Below are positions 15,608 through 24,709 of a stretch of 64,000 nucleotides of DNA, piece after piece. Where the stretch lies: positions 62,001 through 126,000 of the forward strand of contig CAWJFW010000001.1 in the NCBI GenBank assembly GCA_963842305.1, given 5' to 3'. Made by a program: the position numbers and the translations under genes. The stretch is from JAIBJN01 sp963842305 (GTDB lineage Bacteria > Actinomycetota > Thermoleophilia > Gaiellales > Gaiellaceae). The notes beneath the pieces were generated by a model that was not told the DNA's origin, did no database searches, and worked only from the letters and a program-made list of their open reading frames with translations. The first letter of the stretch is position 1. Each line of letters opens with the position of its first letter.

Positions 15608-16564
15608 GTGAGCCGCAGCTGGGCCGAGTTCCTCGGTGACCGCGAGGAGGCTCCGGCCGAGGACGAGGAGCGCCGCGGCTGGTTCGGCCGCCTGCGCGAA
15701 TCGCTCAGCGCGAGCCGGCAGGCGCTCACGCGCGAGCTCCTCTTCGATCCGGGTGACGAGGAGGCGTGGGAGCGGATCGAGGAGGCGCTGATCGCGGCGG
15801 ACTGCGGCGTTCCGGCGACGGTCGAGATCGTGCGTCGGCTCGAGGAGCGCGAGCCTGCGAGCCAGGCGGAGCTTGTCGACGGCCTGGAGGCGATCGTCGC
15901 GGAGCTCGTCACGGTCGAGGGCCAGGAGCGGCTCGGTCTCGACGGGCGGCCGACGGTCGTCCTGGTCGTGGGCGTCAACGGCACGGGAAAGACGACCACC
16001 ATCGGCAAGCTCGCCTCACGGCTTCAGGAGTCGGGCCGGTCAGTGGTGCTGGCCGCCGCGGACACGTTCCGCGCCGCGGCCGAGGAGCAGCTCGAGATCT
16101 GGGCCAAGCGCGCAGGCGCCGACTTCGTCGGCTCGCAGCGTGGGGCGGACCCTGCCTCGGTCGCCTTCGACGCGATCTCGGCGGCCGAAGCGCGCGGGCG
16201 CGACGTGGTCGTCGTCGACACGGCCGGCCGTCTCCACACCCAGACGAACCTCATGGAGGAGCTGGCAAAGGTGCGGCGGGTCATCGCCGGGCGCCTGGAC
16301 GGGGCGCCGCACGAGACGCTGCTCGTCCTGGACGCGACCACCGGCCAGAACGGCGTGCGCCAGGCGAAGCTCTTCGACGAGGCGGTCGGCGTCACCGGGG
16401 TCGCGCTGACCAAGCTGGACGGCACTGCGAAGGGAGGCGTCGCGGTCGCGGTCACGCACGAACTGGGCTTGCCGGTGAAGCTCGTGGGCGTCGGAGAGAG
16501 CCTGGAGGACCTGCAGCCGTTCGATCCGCAGGACTTCGCGCGCGCGATCGTCGGCGGCGACTGA
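15608..16564 (+). CDS. ftsY: Signal recognition particle receptor FtsY
   Basis: FtsY is the SRP receptor GTPase that delivers nascent membrane proteins to the translocon. This 318-residue version has little of the acidic A domain and consists mainly of the NG domain: GVNGTGKTTTIGKLA (G1), DTFRAAAEEQL, DTAGRLHTQ (G3), TKLDGTAKGG (G4) and the closing GVGESLEDLQPFDPQDFA. The short N-terminus (GWFGRLRESLSASRQAL) contains an amphipathic helix that may bind membrane. It starts with GTG 25 bp after smc, in the conserved smc-ftsY-ffh order. Confidence 0.97.
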   Translation: MSRSWAEFLGDREEAPAEDEERRGWFGRLRESLSASRQALTRELLFDPGDEEAWERIEEALIAADCGVPATVEIVRRLEEREPASQAELVDGLEAIVAELVTVEGQERLGLDGRPTVVLVVGVNGTGKTTTIGKLASRLQESGRSVVLAAADTFRAAAEEQLEIWAKRAGADFVGSQRGADPASVAFDAISAAEARGRDVVVVDTAGRLHTQTNLMEELAKVRRVIAGRLDGAPHETLLVLDATTGQNGVRQAKLFDEAVGVTGVALTKLDGTAKGGVAVAVTHELGLPVKLVGVGESLEDLQPFDPQDFARAIVGGD

Positions 16565-16610
16565 GCCGCCGCCGCCCGCGCTCCCGGATCGTGGGCGGAA
16601 AACCCGCGGC

Positions 16611-16616
16611 TACACT
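16611..16616 (+). promoter_or_regulatory. Putative -10 element (TACACT) for ffh
   Basis: TACACT ends 11 nt before the ffh ATG at 16628. This implies a very short leader for the ffh-rpsP-khpA-rimM-trmD unit. Confidence 0.4.
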
Positions 16617-16627
16617 TCCCGCCGGCC

Positions 16628-17965
<1,338 letters not shown>

Positions 17966-17984
17966 CGAGGAGAGAAAGGACCGA

Positions 17985-18224
17985 ATGGCAACTCGCATCA
18001 GACTGGCCCGCGTGGGCTCGAAGAAGAACCCGATCTACCGTGTCGTCGTCGCGGACGCGCGTTCGCCTCGCGACGGACGGTTCATCGAGATCGTCGGGCG
18101 CTACAACCCCCAGACGGACCCCTCGACGATCTCGCTCGATGCCGAGAAGATCCAGGAGTGGATCGGGAAGGGCGCCCAGCCGAGCGACTCGGTGAAGCGC
18201 CTGATGAAAGCGCAGGGGATCTAG
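17985..18224 (+). CDS. rpsP: 30S ribosomal protein S16
   Basis: The 79-residue protein begins MATRIRLARVGSKKNPIYRV and contains DGRFIEIVGRYNPQT, both diagnostic for S16, an early-binding 30S assembly protein. A GAGGAGAGAAAGGA ribosome binding site precedes the ATG. It lies in the classic ffh-rpsP-KH-rimM-trmD order. Confidence 0.98.
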   Translation: MATRIRLARVGSKKNPIYRVVVADARSPRDGRFIEIVGRYNPQTDPSTISLDAEKIQEWIGKGAQPSDSVKRLMKAQGI

Positions 18225-18271
18225 GTCGTGCCCCGCCGAGCGAGGCAGCAGCACTCGGAGGGACACTAGAC

Positions 18272-18508
18272 GTGGAGGAGATGCTCGCCTACCTCGCACG
18301 GAACCTCGTCGAAAAGCCCGAGGAGGTGCGCGTCGAGCGCACGGAGCGAGACGGAGCAGTCGTCCTCAAGCTGTACGTGGCCGACGAGGACATCGGCAAG
18401 GTGATCGGGCGCCAGGGCCGCATTGCCAGGGCGCTCAGGACGCTCGTTCGGGCAAGCGGCGGCCGCCAGCACGAGCGCGCGCTGCTCGAGATCGTTGACA
18501 GCCGCTGA
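18272..18508 (+). CDS. khpA: KH-domain RNA-binding protein KhpA
   Basis: The 78-residue protein is a single KH domain with the GxxG loop in IGKVIGRQGRIARALRTLV. KhpA proteins bind RNA, often as a dimer with KhpB, and affect cell elongation and translation. I take GTG 18272, preceded by CGGAGGGA, over the longer in-frame start at 18158 inside rpsP because 76-80 residues is the family size. It lies between rpsP and rimM, as in most Gram-positive bacteria, and overlaps the TTG start of rimM by 14 bp. Confidence 0.95.
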   Translation: MEEMLAYLARNLVEKPEEVRVERTERDGAVVLKLYVADEDIGKVIGRQGRIARALRTLVRASGGRQHERALLEIVDSR

Positions 18509-18974
18509 CGCCGGTCGCTGGGTCGCGGTCGGGCGGGTCGGTCGTCCGCACGGGCTCGCCGGGGCGTTCGTCGTCGAGCACGCGAGCGACGACCCCGAGC
18601 GTTTCGCCGCCGGCGCGAAGGTCTTCGTCGATCGTGAGCCCGCGGTCGTCGTCGAGAGCAAGCGCTCCGGCGGCCGGCTGGTCGTCCGGCTCGACCGCGA
18701 CGTCACGCGTGGAACCATCCTCGAGCTCCCCGCCTCGCAGCTCCCCCGGGCGGGCGCCGACAGCTACTACGTCTTCGAGCTGGTGGGCCTGACGGTGGTC
18801 GAGGAGGGCGGCCGGGTCCTCGGTCGGGTGCAGGACGTCATGCCCGGCGTGGCGAACGACGTCCTCGAGCTGGACGGAGGAATCGCCCTTCCGATGGTCG
18901 AGGAGTGCGTGCGCGCAGTCGATCTGGAACAGGGGCGGATCCTGATTGCGCCGGGATTCGTGCCCGAAAGCTAA
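18495..18974 (+). CDS. rimM: Ribosome maturation factor RimM
   Basis: RimM assists maturation of the 30S head near S19. The 159-residue protein has the N-terminal VGRVGRPHGLAGAFVV barrel and a C-terminal PRC barrel (GRVQDVMPGVANDVLEL to LPMVEECVRAVDLEQGRI). The only canonical start at the expected place is TTG 18495, giving TAADAGRWVAVGRVGRP. This overlaps khpA by 14 bp, implying coupling. trmD follows after 11 bp. Confidence 0.95.
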   Translation: MTAADAGRWVAVGRVGRPHGLAGAFVVEHASDDPERFAAGAKVFVDREPAVVVESKRSGGRLVVRLDRDVTRGTILELPASQLPRAGADSYYVFELVGLTVVEEGGRVLGRVQDVMPGVANDVLELDGGIALPMVEECVRAVDLEQGRILIAPGFVPES

Positions 18975-18985
18975 TCTCGCAACCG

Positions 18986-19642
18986 ATGCAGATCGACGTC
19001 TTCACCTTGCTTCCGCACGCCTTCGCGTGGCTGACCGAGCAGCGACCCGTGGCGACCGTGCTCGGCTCCGAGCTCGATCTGCGCTTCCTCAACTACCGCG
19101 ACTACACGCCGCTCACGGGCGGTCAGGTGGACGACGAACCGTACGGCGGCGGGGCCGGGATGGTGCTGCGGGTGGACGTCGTCTGGGCGGCGCTCGAGGC
19201 CGTGTACGGCGAAACGGGAAACCGGCGCGTGATCGCCTTCTCCCCGCAAGGGCGCCCGCTCGACCAGGCGCTCGTGGACGAGCTCGCCGAGGAAGACGAG
19301 CTGACGCTGCTCTCCGCTCGCTTCGAGGGCTTCGACGAGCGCATCATCGAACACGTCGCCACCGACACGGTCTCGATCGGGCCGTACGTCCTCTCGGGCG
19401 GTGAGCTGCCGGCCATGGTTCTTCTCGACGCCGTCGCCCGGCGGCTTCCCGGCGCGATCCGAGAAGAAAGCGGCGCCGTCGAGAGCTTCTCGGCCGCGCT
19501 CGAGGGCGGCCTCGAGTTTCCGCACTACACGAGGCCCGCCGAGTTTCGGGGCTGGCGCGTGCCGGAGGTTCTCCTCTCTGGTAACCACGCCCTCATCGAG
19601 AGCTGGCGCCAGGAGCAGAGCAAGGCACGGACGCCCTCGTGA
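18986..19642 (+). CDS. trmD: tRNA (guanine-N1)-methyltransferase TrmD
   Basis: TrmD makes m1G37 in tRNAs and prevents +1 frameshifting. The 218-residue protein has the trefoil-knot SAM-binding motifs SIGPYVLSGGELPAMVLLD and the N-terminal MQIDVFTLLPHAF, DDEPYGGGAGMVLR, with ARFEGFDERIIEH in the centre. The C-terminal EFRGWRVPEVLLSGNHALIE is complete. ATG 18986 is the family start. It sits in the standard rimM-trmD order, with tandem signal peptidases and rplS downstream. Confidence 0.97.
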   Translation: MQIDVFTLLPHAFAWLTEQRPVATVLGSELDLRFLNYRDYTPLTGGQVDDEPYGGGAGMVLRVDVVWAALEAVYGETGNRRVIAFSPQGRPLDQALVDELAEEDELTLLSARFEGFDERIIEHVATDTVSIGPYVLSGGELPAMVLLDAVARRLPGAIREESGAVESFSAALEGGLEFPHYTRPAEFRGWRVPEVLLSGNHALIESWRQEQSKARTPS

Positions 19643-19679
19643 GCGTCGCCCGCCTTCGGCTCGCGCCAGGGGCTGGCGC

Positions 19680-20279
19680 GTGAGCGGCCCGCTCGACCGC
19701 ATGACGTCGTCGATCCCGCCGCCGTGGGACACGGTCGTCGACTGGGCGGTGACGATCACGATCGCCGTCGCGGCGGTCCTCGCAATCAAGACCTGGGTCA
19801 TCAACCCGTACCGGATCCCCTCGTCCTCCATGGAGCCGACGCTCCACTGCGCGCAGCCCGAGGTCGGCTGCCGGGCGGGCTCGTCCGACCGCGTGCTCGC
19901 CAACCGCTTCATCTACCACTTCCGCGATCCACATCACGGCGACATCGTCGTCTTCACCCCGCCCGAGCGCGCCGCCGCGGTCTGCGGGGCCGCGGGCACG
20001 TTCGTGAAGCGCCTGGTCGGGCTGCCCGGCGATCGCATCTCGATGTCGGACGGAGTCCTCTCCATCGACGGGCAGCCGGTCGACGAGCCCTATCTGGACG
20101 GGCGCCCGGGCCGGTCGAGCTTCCCGGAGCAGACGCTCGGGGCCGACGAGTACTTCATGATGGGCGACAACCGTGGGCAGTCGTGCGACAGTCGGAAGTG
20201 GGGCCCCGTCACGAGGGACGACCTGATCGGGCCCGTGTTCGCCGTGTACTGGCCGCTCATGCGCATCGGGCTTCGGTAG
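19680..20279 (+). CDS. lepB: Signal peptidase I, first tandem copy
   Basis: The 199-residue protein has one N-terminal membrane anchor (about residues 20-40, WAVTITIAVAAVLAIKTWV), the catalytic serine in PSSSMEPTL, the catalytic lysine in TFVKRLVGLPGDRIS, and the C-terminal YFMMGDNRGQSCDSRKWG box. It removes signal peptides on the outer face of the membrane. GTG 19680 has AGGGG at good spacing; ATG 19701 is an alternative. A second copy begins immediately after its stop, and both lie between trmD and rplS, where many actinobacteria keep lepB. Confidence 0.93.
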   Translation: MSGPLDRMTSSIPPPWDTVVDWAVTITIAVAAVLAIKTWVINPYRIPSSSMEPTLHCAQPEVGCRAGSSDRVLANRFIYHFRDPHHGDIVVFTPPERAAAVCGAAGTFVKRLVGLPGDRISMSDGVLSIDGQPVDEPYLDGRPGRSSFPEQTLGADEYFMMGDNRGQSCDSRKWGPVTRDDLIGPVFAVYWPLMRIGLR

Positions 20280-20348
20280 GAGGCCGTCTTCTTCCGCTCG
20301 AAGCTCGAATCGCTCCCCGCGCCGTGGCCGACGATCATCGACTGGACA

Positions 20349-20879
20349 GTGACGATCGTGGTCGCCGTCGCGGCCGTGCTCGCGATCAAGGCGTGGGTCA
20401 TCAACCCGTATCGGATCCCCTCGTCCTCGATGGAGCCAACGCTCCACTGCGCCGTGCCCGAGCCGGAATGCCAGGCCTCGAGGTCAGACCGCGTGCTCGC
20501 GAACCGGTTCGCCTACCGCTTCATCGACCCGAAGCGTGGCGACATCGTCGTCTTCCGCCCGCCGCCCAACGCAGCGAACTCGTGCCCGACCACTGACGTC
20601 TTCGTCAAGCGGCTGGTGGGCGTGCCCGGCGACACGATCGAGATCCGAGACGGGCAGCTCTACATCAACGAGGAGCCCGTGCCGGAGCCGTATGTCTTCG
20701 GGGGCGAGGTCGGCAGGAACTTCGGGCCGGTCACGGTTGGCGACGACCAGTACTTCATGATGGGCGACAACCGCCTCAGCTCCTGCGACAGCCGGGACTG
20801 GGGGACGGTTCCCCGTGAGAACCTGATCGGGCCGGTCTTCGCCCGCTACTGGCCGATCAGCCGGATCGGGTTCCAGTGA
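20349..20879 (+). CDS. lepB: Signal peptidase I, second tandem copy
   Basis: This is a close paralogue of the preceding gene: same anchor (VVAVAAVLAIKAWVINPYR), catalytic serine PSSSMEPTL, lysine in VFVKRLVGVPGDTI and YFMMGDNRLSSCDSRDWG. Similarity to copy 1 continues upstream of GTG 20349 back to the copy-1 stop (LPAPWPTIIDW against PPPWDTVVDW), and TAGGAGG, an excellent ribosome binding site, lies at 20277-20283. No ATG, GTG or TTG occurs in that stretch. The start is therefore either GTG 20349 (176 residues) or a non-standard codon near 20286-20292. Copy-specific Cys pairs differ, suggesting diverged substrates or stability. Confidence 0.9.
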   Translation: MTIVVAVAAVLAIKAWVINPYRIPSSSMEPTLHCAVPEPECQASRSDRVLANRFAYRFIDPKRGDIVVFRPPPNAANSCPTTDVFVKRLVGVPGDTIEIRDGQLYINEEPVPEPYVFGGEVGRNFGPVTVGDDQYFMMGDNRLSSCDSRDWGTVPRENLIGPVFARYWPISRIGFQ

Positions 20880-20946
20880 GCCGTTGCCGGCCGAGGTTCT
20901 GGAGCATCCGCTAGCATTCCCGACGCGGCCTCCGGCCGCCCTTTTC

Positions 20947-21297
20947 ATGACTACGCCGATCGACATCCTCGAGCGCAAGCAGCTGCGGGACGACATTCCG
21001 CAGTTCAAGGCGGGCGACACCGTGCGCGTCCACTTTCAGGTGATCGAGGGACAGCGCCGCCGCGTTCAGGTCTTCGAAGGCATCGTGATCAAGCGCCAGG
21101 GCGCCGGCGTGCGCGAGACGTTCACGGTCCGCAAGAACTCGTTCGGCGTCGGCGTCGAGCGGACGTTCCCGCTCCACTCCCCGAAGATCGACAAGATCGA
21201 GGTCGCCGCCATCGGCGACGTCAACCGCGCCAAGCTCTACTACCTCCGCTCGAAGGTGGGCAAGAAGGCGCGCGTCCGCGAGAAGCAGCGGACCTAG
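20947..21297 (+). CDS. rplS: 50S ribosomal protein L19
   Basis: The 116-residue protein has ERKQLRDDIPQFKAGDTVRV, the RRVQVFEGIVIKRQGAGVRE core and the C-terminal RAKLYYLRSKVGKKARVRE, all typical of L19, which sits at the 30S-50S interface. ATG 20947 is used; the in-frame extension to 20884 lies beyond family length. A TAGCAT hexamer about 30 nt upstream could be its own -10. It follows the signal peptidases and precedes rnhB. Confidence 0.97.
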   Translation: MTTPIDILERKQLRDDIPQFKAGDTVRVHFQVIEGQRRRVQVFEGIVIKRQGAGVRETFTVRKNSFGVGVERTFPLHSPKIDKIEVAAIGDVNRAKLYYLRSKVGKKARVREKQRT

Positions 21298-21301
21298 GCG
21301 C

Positions 21302-21307
21302 TATCCT
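21302..21307 (+). promoter_or_regulatory. Putative -10 element (TATCCT) for rnhB
   Basis: TATCCT ends 7 nt before GTG 21315. It supports that GTG as the true rnhB start, even though the frame must change downstream. Confidence 0.4.
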
Positions 21308-21314
21308 CGCGCCC

Positions 21315-21999
21315 GTGGCGACCAACCGCCGTCCGGGCCGCAAGCTCCTCGCCTTCGACCGCCGCTTCGGCGGCGCGCTTCGTCGCCGGTGCGGACGAGG
21401 CCGGCCGCGGCAGCCTTGCAGGACCGCTCGTCACGGCAGGCGTTCTCCTGGACTACGAGCGCCTGCACGATCACGCTGTCCGGCCGCTCGGCTTCCTCAA
21501 CGACTCGAAGCAGGTCGACCCGGCCCTGCGCGAGGAACTCTTCCGCGCGGTCGCGCGGTGTGCCACCCGCATCGCCGTCCGCGTGATCCCACCCGGGGCC
21601 ATCGACCGCGACGGCCTGCACCGGTCGAACCTCCGCGGCCTGCGCGAGGCGCTCGCCGCGCTCGCGCCGCCGGCCGAGGTGTGCCTGGTGGACGGGTTTC
21701 GCCTCGGCCCGCTCGCGCCCGAGCACCGAGCCGTGGTCGACGGAGACACGAAGAGCGCCGCGATCGCCGCGGCCTCGATCGTCGCGAAGGTGGTGCGGGA
21801 CCGCGCGATGCACCGGCTCGACGCTCTCTACCCGAACTACGACTTCGTCTCGCACGTCGGCTACATCACGCCGGGCCACTCCGCGATCGTGCGTCGCCTG
21901 GGCCCGAGCTCGATCCACCGCCGGTCGTTCGACGCACGCTGCTATGCAGATCTCGAGGACGAGGTCGAGGCCGAGCTCATCCCAGCGGCTCGGGCCTGA
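21315..21999 (+). CDS. rnhB: Ribonuclease HII, interrupted by an apparent +1 nucleotide
   Basis: RNase HII removes ribonucleotides from DNA. The body is intact from VAGADEAGRGSLAGPLV (catalytic DEAGRG) through LNDSKQVDP, the second acidic site in VVDGDTKSAAIAAASIVAK and YDFVSHVGYITPGH. The N-terminus, RRPGRKLLAFDRRFG from GTG 21315, is in another frame. Removing one G from the GGCGGC run near 21372 restores FDRRFGARFVAGADE, the family sequence. The span of 685 nt is one more than a multiple of three. The alternative, start at GTG 21583, would lose the active site, so this is either sequence error or a broken gene. Confidence 0.85.
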
Positions 22000-22312
22000 G
22001 TCCGAGCGGCGCGTCCGCCGTTACTACCGGCTCCGCGGCTACCGCGTTCTCGCCGCGAACGCGCGCGTGGGCGGCTACGAGCTCGACCTCGTCGTACGTC
22101 GTGGCCGGACGGTCGTCATCTGTGAGGTGAAGGCGCGGAGCGGCCCCGGCTACGGCGATCCCCTCGAGGCGGTCGACGCGGAGAAGGCCCGCCGGGTTCG
22201 CCGCGCCGCGGAGGCCTGGCTTGCCTTCCGGCCCGAGCTGGCCAGCCTCAATGTCCGCCTCGAGGCGGTGGCGGTGAGCGGCCGGCGCATCCAACGCGCC
22301 CCGTTCGACTAG
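21944..22312 (+). CDS. YraN family (UPF0102) nuclease-like protein
   Basis: The 122-residue protein has the restriction-endonuclease-like core of UPF0102: YYRLRGYRVLAANARVGGYELDLVV followed by VVICEVKARSG, with the D-ExK-type catalytic pattern (E and D of YELD, then EVK). Function in the family is not established, although a role in DNA processing is often assumed. Family members lie between rnhB and comM/dprA in many genomes, as here. The only canonical start is ATG 21944, which overlaps rnhB by 56 bp. Confidence 0.85.
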   Translation: MQISRTRSRPSSSQRLGPESERRVRRYYRLRGYRVLAANARVGGYELDLVVRRGRTVVICEVKARSGPGYGDPLEAVDAEKARRVRRAAEAWLAFRPELASLNVRLEAVAVSGRRIQRAPFD

Positions 22313-22389
22313 GAGGCCTGCAGAACTTCGACGAGCCCTGAACACAGAGTTGCCGCGAAGCCGTGTGCCACCGGCGCGCTTCCCCCTCC

Positions 22390-22395
22390 TACCCT
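22390..22395 (+). promoter_or_regulatory. Putative -10 element (TACCCT) for comM
   Basis: TACCCT ends 7 nt before GTG 22403. The intervening CGGAGAG could also act as a close ribosome binding site. Confidence 0.35.
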
Positions 22396-22402
22396 CGGAG
22401 AG

Positions 22403-23857
22403 GTGCTCGCGCGCGCCGTCACCCACGCCCTCGTCGGCCTCGAGGCGCGGCGCGTCGAGGTCGAGGCCCACCTGCAGCGGGGCGTGCCTGCGTTTGCCAT
22501 CGTCGGACTGCCGGACAAGGCATGCCAGGAGGCGAAGGAACGCGTCCGATCCGGGATAACCAGTGCCGAGCTCGAGTGGCCCCTGCGCCGGATCACGGTC
22601 AACCTCGCGCCGGCTGGGTTGCGCAAGGAAGGCTCGGGCTATGACCTTCCGATCGCCCTTGCAGTGCTCGCGGCTTCGCACCAGATCCCCTCGGCGAGCT
22701 TGGCAGAACACGCGGCCGTCGGCGAGCTCGCGCTCGACGGGCGGCTGCGGCCGGTCCCGGGCGCCGTCGTCGCCGCCGAGGCAGCGAGGCGCGCCGGACT
22801 CTCGCGCCTGCTCTGCCCGTACGAATCGGCCTCCGAGGCGGCGCTGGCCGGGATCGAGCCGGTGCCGCTGCGGCATCTCGCCGAGGCTGGGGCGTATCTT
22901 CAGGGCCGGTTTCGCCCCGAGCGGGTCGAGCCGGCGCCGCCTCCGGTCAACGGATCCGGACCAGATCTGGCAGACGTGCGGGGGCAAGCGCGAGGCAGGC
23001 GCGCGCTCGAGCTCGCCGCTGCGGGTCGCCACAACCTCCTGCTCGCGGGTCCGCCCGGGACCGGCAAGACGATGCTGGCGCGCCGCCTGACCGGCCTTCT
23101 CCCGCCCCTGACATCCGACGAGGCTCTCGAGGTCACCCGAATCCACTCGGTCGCAGGCGTCCTGGCGGAGGGCCGTGCCTTCGTCGATCGGCCGCCCTTC
23201 CGCGCGCCGCATCACACCGCGTCGTCCGCCGCGGTGGTCGGGGGTGGGCCGGGGCCGCGTCCGGGCGAGGTCAGCCTTGCTCATCACGGCGTGCTCCTGC
23301 TCGACGAGCTCCCCGAGTTCCACCGTCCGGTGCTCGAGGCCCTGCGCCAGCCGCTCGAAGACGGCGTGATCGCCGTCGCACGAGTCGCCGGGCAGGCCGT
23401 TTTTCCGGCCCGGTTCGTCCTCGTCGGCACGATGAACCTGTGTCCTTGCGGTGCCCGAGGCGATCCGGCCGTGGAGTGCACCTGCCCACCGCAGAGGCTC
23501 GCCGCCTACGGCACGAAGCTCTCGCGCGCCCTCCTCGACCGCTTCGATCTCGTCATCCACATGCCCCGTCCGCGTGGGCTGGAGCTGGACGCATCGCAAC
23601 AGGAGCCGTCTGCCGACGTACGGGTACGCGTCGAACGGGCGAGGGAGCATCTGCGCGGGGAACGACCGCATCTCCGGGCGGAAACGCGCGGACTCCTCGC
23701 GCAGGCCGTGGACACGCTGCCACTTTCTGCGCGCGGGCGAGCCCGCGTCCTGCGGGTCGCCGCGACCGTCGCGGCGCTCGCCGGGAACGACTCGGTCGAG
23801 CCACAGCATCTGGCGGAGGCGCTGTCGTACCGGACGCCTCGCGAGCTCTCGCCGTGA
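22403..23857 (+). CDS. comM: ComM/YifB family Mg-chelatase-like AAA+ ATPase
   Basis: ComM is a hexameric helicase that promotes branch migration during natural transformation. The 484-residue protein has an N-terminal Lon-protease-like domain (VEVEAHLQRGVPAFAIVGL), Walker A GPPGTGKTMLARRL, Walker B HGVLLLDELPEF, the sensor GTMNLCPCGARGD with the family zinc-like cysteines (CPCG and ECTCPP), and a C-terminal Mg-chelatase lid. GTG 22403 has CGGAGAG immediately upstream. Its TGA overlaps the dprA GTG (GTGA), coupling two DNA-uptake proteins. Confidence 0.95.
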   Translation: MLARAVTHALVGLEARRVEVEAHLQRGVPAFAIVGLPDKACQEAKERVRSGITSAELEWPLRRITVNLAPAGLRKEGSGYDLPIALAVLAASHQIPSASLAEHAAVGELALDGRLRPVPGAVVAAEAARRAGLSRLLCPYESASEAALAGIEPVPLRHLAEAGAYLQGRFRPERVEPAPPPVNGSGPDLADVRGQARGRRALELAAAGRHNLLLAGPPGTGKTMLARRLTGLLPPLTSDEALEVTRIHSVAGVLAEGRAFVDRPPFRAPHHTASSAAVVGGGPGPRPGEVSLAHHGVLLLDELPEFHRPVLEALRQPLEDGVIAVARVAGQAVFPARFVLVGTMNLCPCGARGDPAVECTCPPQRLAAYGTKLSRALLDRFDLVIHMPRPRGLELDASQQEPSADVRVRVERAREHLRGERPHLRAETRGLLAQAVDTLPLSARGRARVLRVAATVAALAGNDSVEPQHLAEALSYRTPRELSP

Positions 23858-24709
23858 TCTACTCGACCGTCGCGCGGGGCGCGGCGGAGTATCCGCCGCT
23901 CCTCGGCGAGCTCCATGATCCTCCGACGCGGCTCTATCTGCGGGGAGGCCCGGTCGAGATCCTGTCGCGCCCCGCCGTGGCCGTCGTCGGAGCCCGCAGC
24001 TGCTCGGCGTACGGAGCTCAGGTGGCGCGTGATCTCGCCCGGGCGCTCGCAGCCTCAGGCGCAGTCGTCGTCAGCGGGATGGCACGCGGGATCGACGGCG
24101 AGGCGCATCGCGGAGCGCTCGCGGCCGGAGGAGCGACGGTCGCGGTGCTCGGCTGCGGGATCGACCGCGACTACCCGAGCGCGCACGCCATGCTCGCGAG
24201 CAGGATCACCGAGGGCGGGGCCGTGGTCTCGGAGTATCCGCCCGGCGTCGAGCCGGCACCCTGGCGCTTTCCGGCGAGGAATCGCATCGTCGCCGGACTT
24301 GCGGCCGCGACCGTCGTCGTCGAGGCGCGTGAGCGGTCGGGCGCGCTGATCACTGCCGACTTCGCGCTCGAGCTCGGACGGGAGGTCTTCGCCGTCCCTG
24401 GCGAGATCACGTCGGGTCTCTCGAAAGGCACCAACGACCTCATTCGCCAGGGAGCGACGCCCATGCTCGCCGCCCAGGACGTCCTCGAGGTGCTCGGCCT
24501 CGAGCCTCGCGCCAGCCGCTCCCCATCCGAACCTGTCGCCCGAGGCCGGCGCGGTCCTGTCTGTCCTGGCCGACGGTGCGGCAGCCCTGGACGAACTCTC
24601 ATTGGCAACCGGGCTCGGCGCACCCGAGGTCGCGGTCGCGCTGACTGAGCTCGAGCTCGCGGGCCTCGTCGAGGGCGGTGATGGCCTCTACCGGGGCAAG
24701 GGCGCGTAG
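23854..24709 (+). CDS. dprA: DNA processing protein DprA, interrupted by an apparent +1 nucleotide
   Basis: DprA loads RecA onto incoming single-stranded DNA. The Rossmann core is intact: AVVGARSCSAYG, VVVSGMARGIDGEAHRGAL, VLGCGIDRDYP, FPARNRIVAGLAAATVVVEA, SGALITADFALELGR, and GLSKGTNDLIRQGA. After LGLEPRAS (about 24515) the frame turns into arginine-rich shadow, while frame +2 encodes NLSPEAGAVLSVLADGAA and the winged-helix tail ending at TAG 24709. The 856-nt span is one over a multiple of three, so a single extra base near 24505-24530, perhaps in the CCCC run, separates the two parts. The DNA-uptake function of ComM-DprA is inferred. Confidence 0.88.

Noticed and set aside
16565..16610. 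Terminator after ftsY (CCGCCC/GGGCGG)
   Set aside because: Only a 6-bp stem with a 15-nt loop and no tract; too weak to call.
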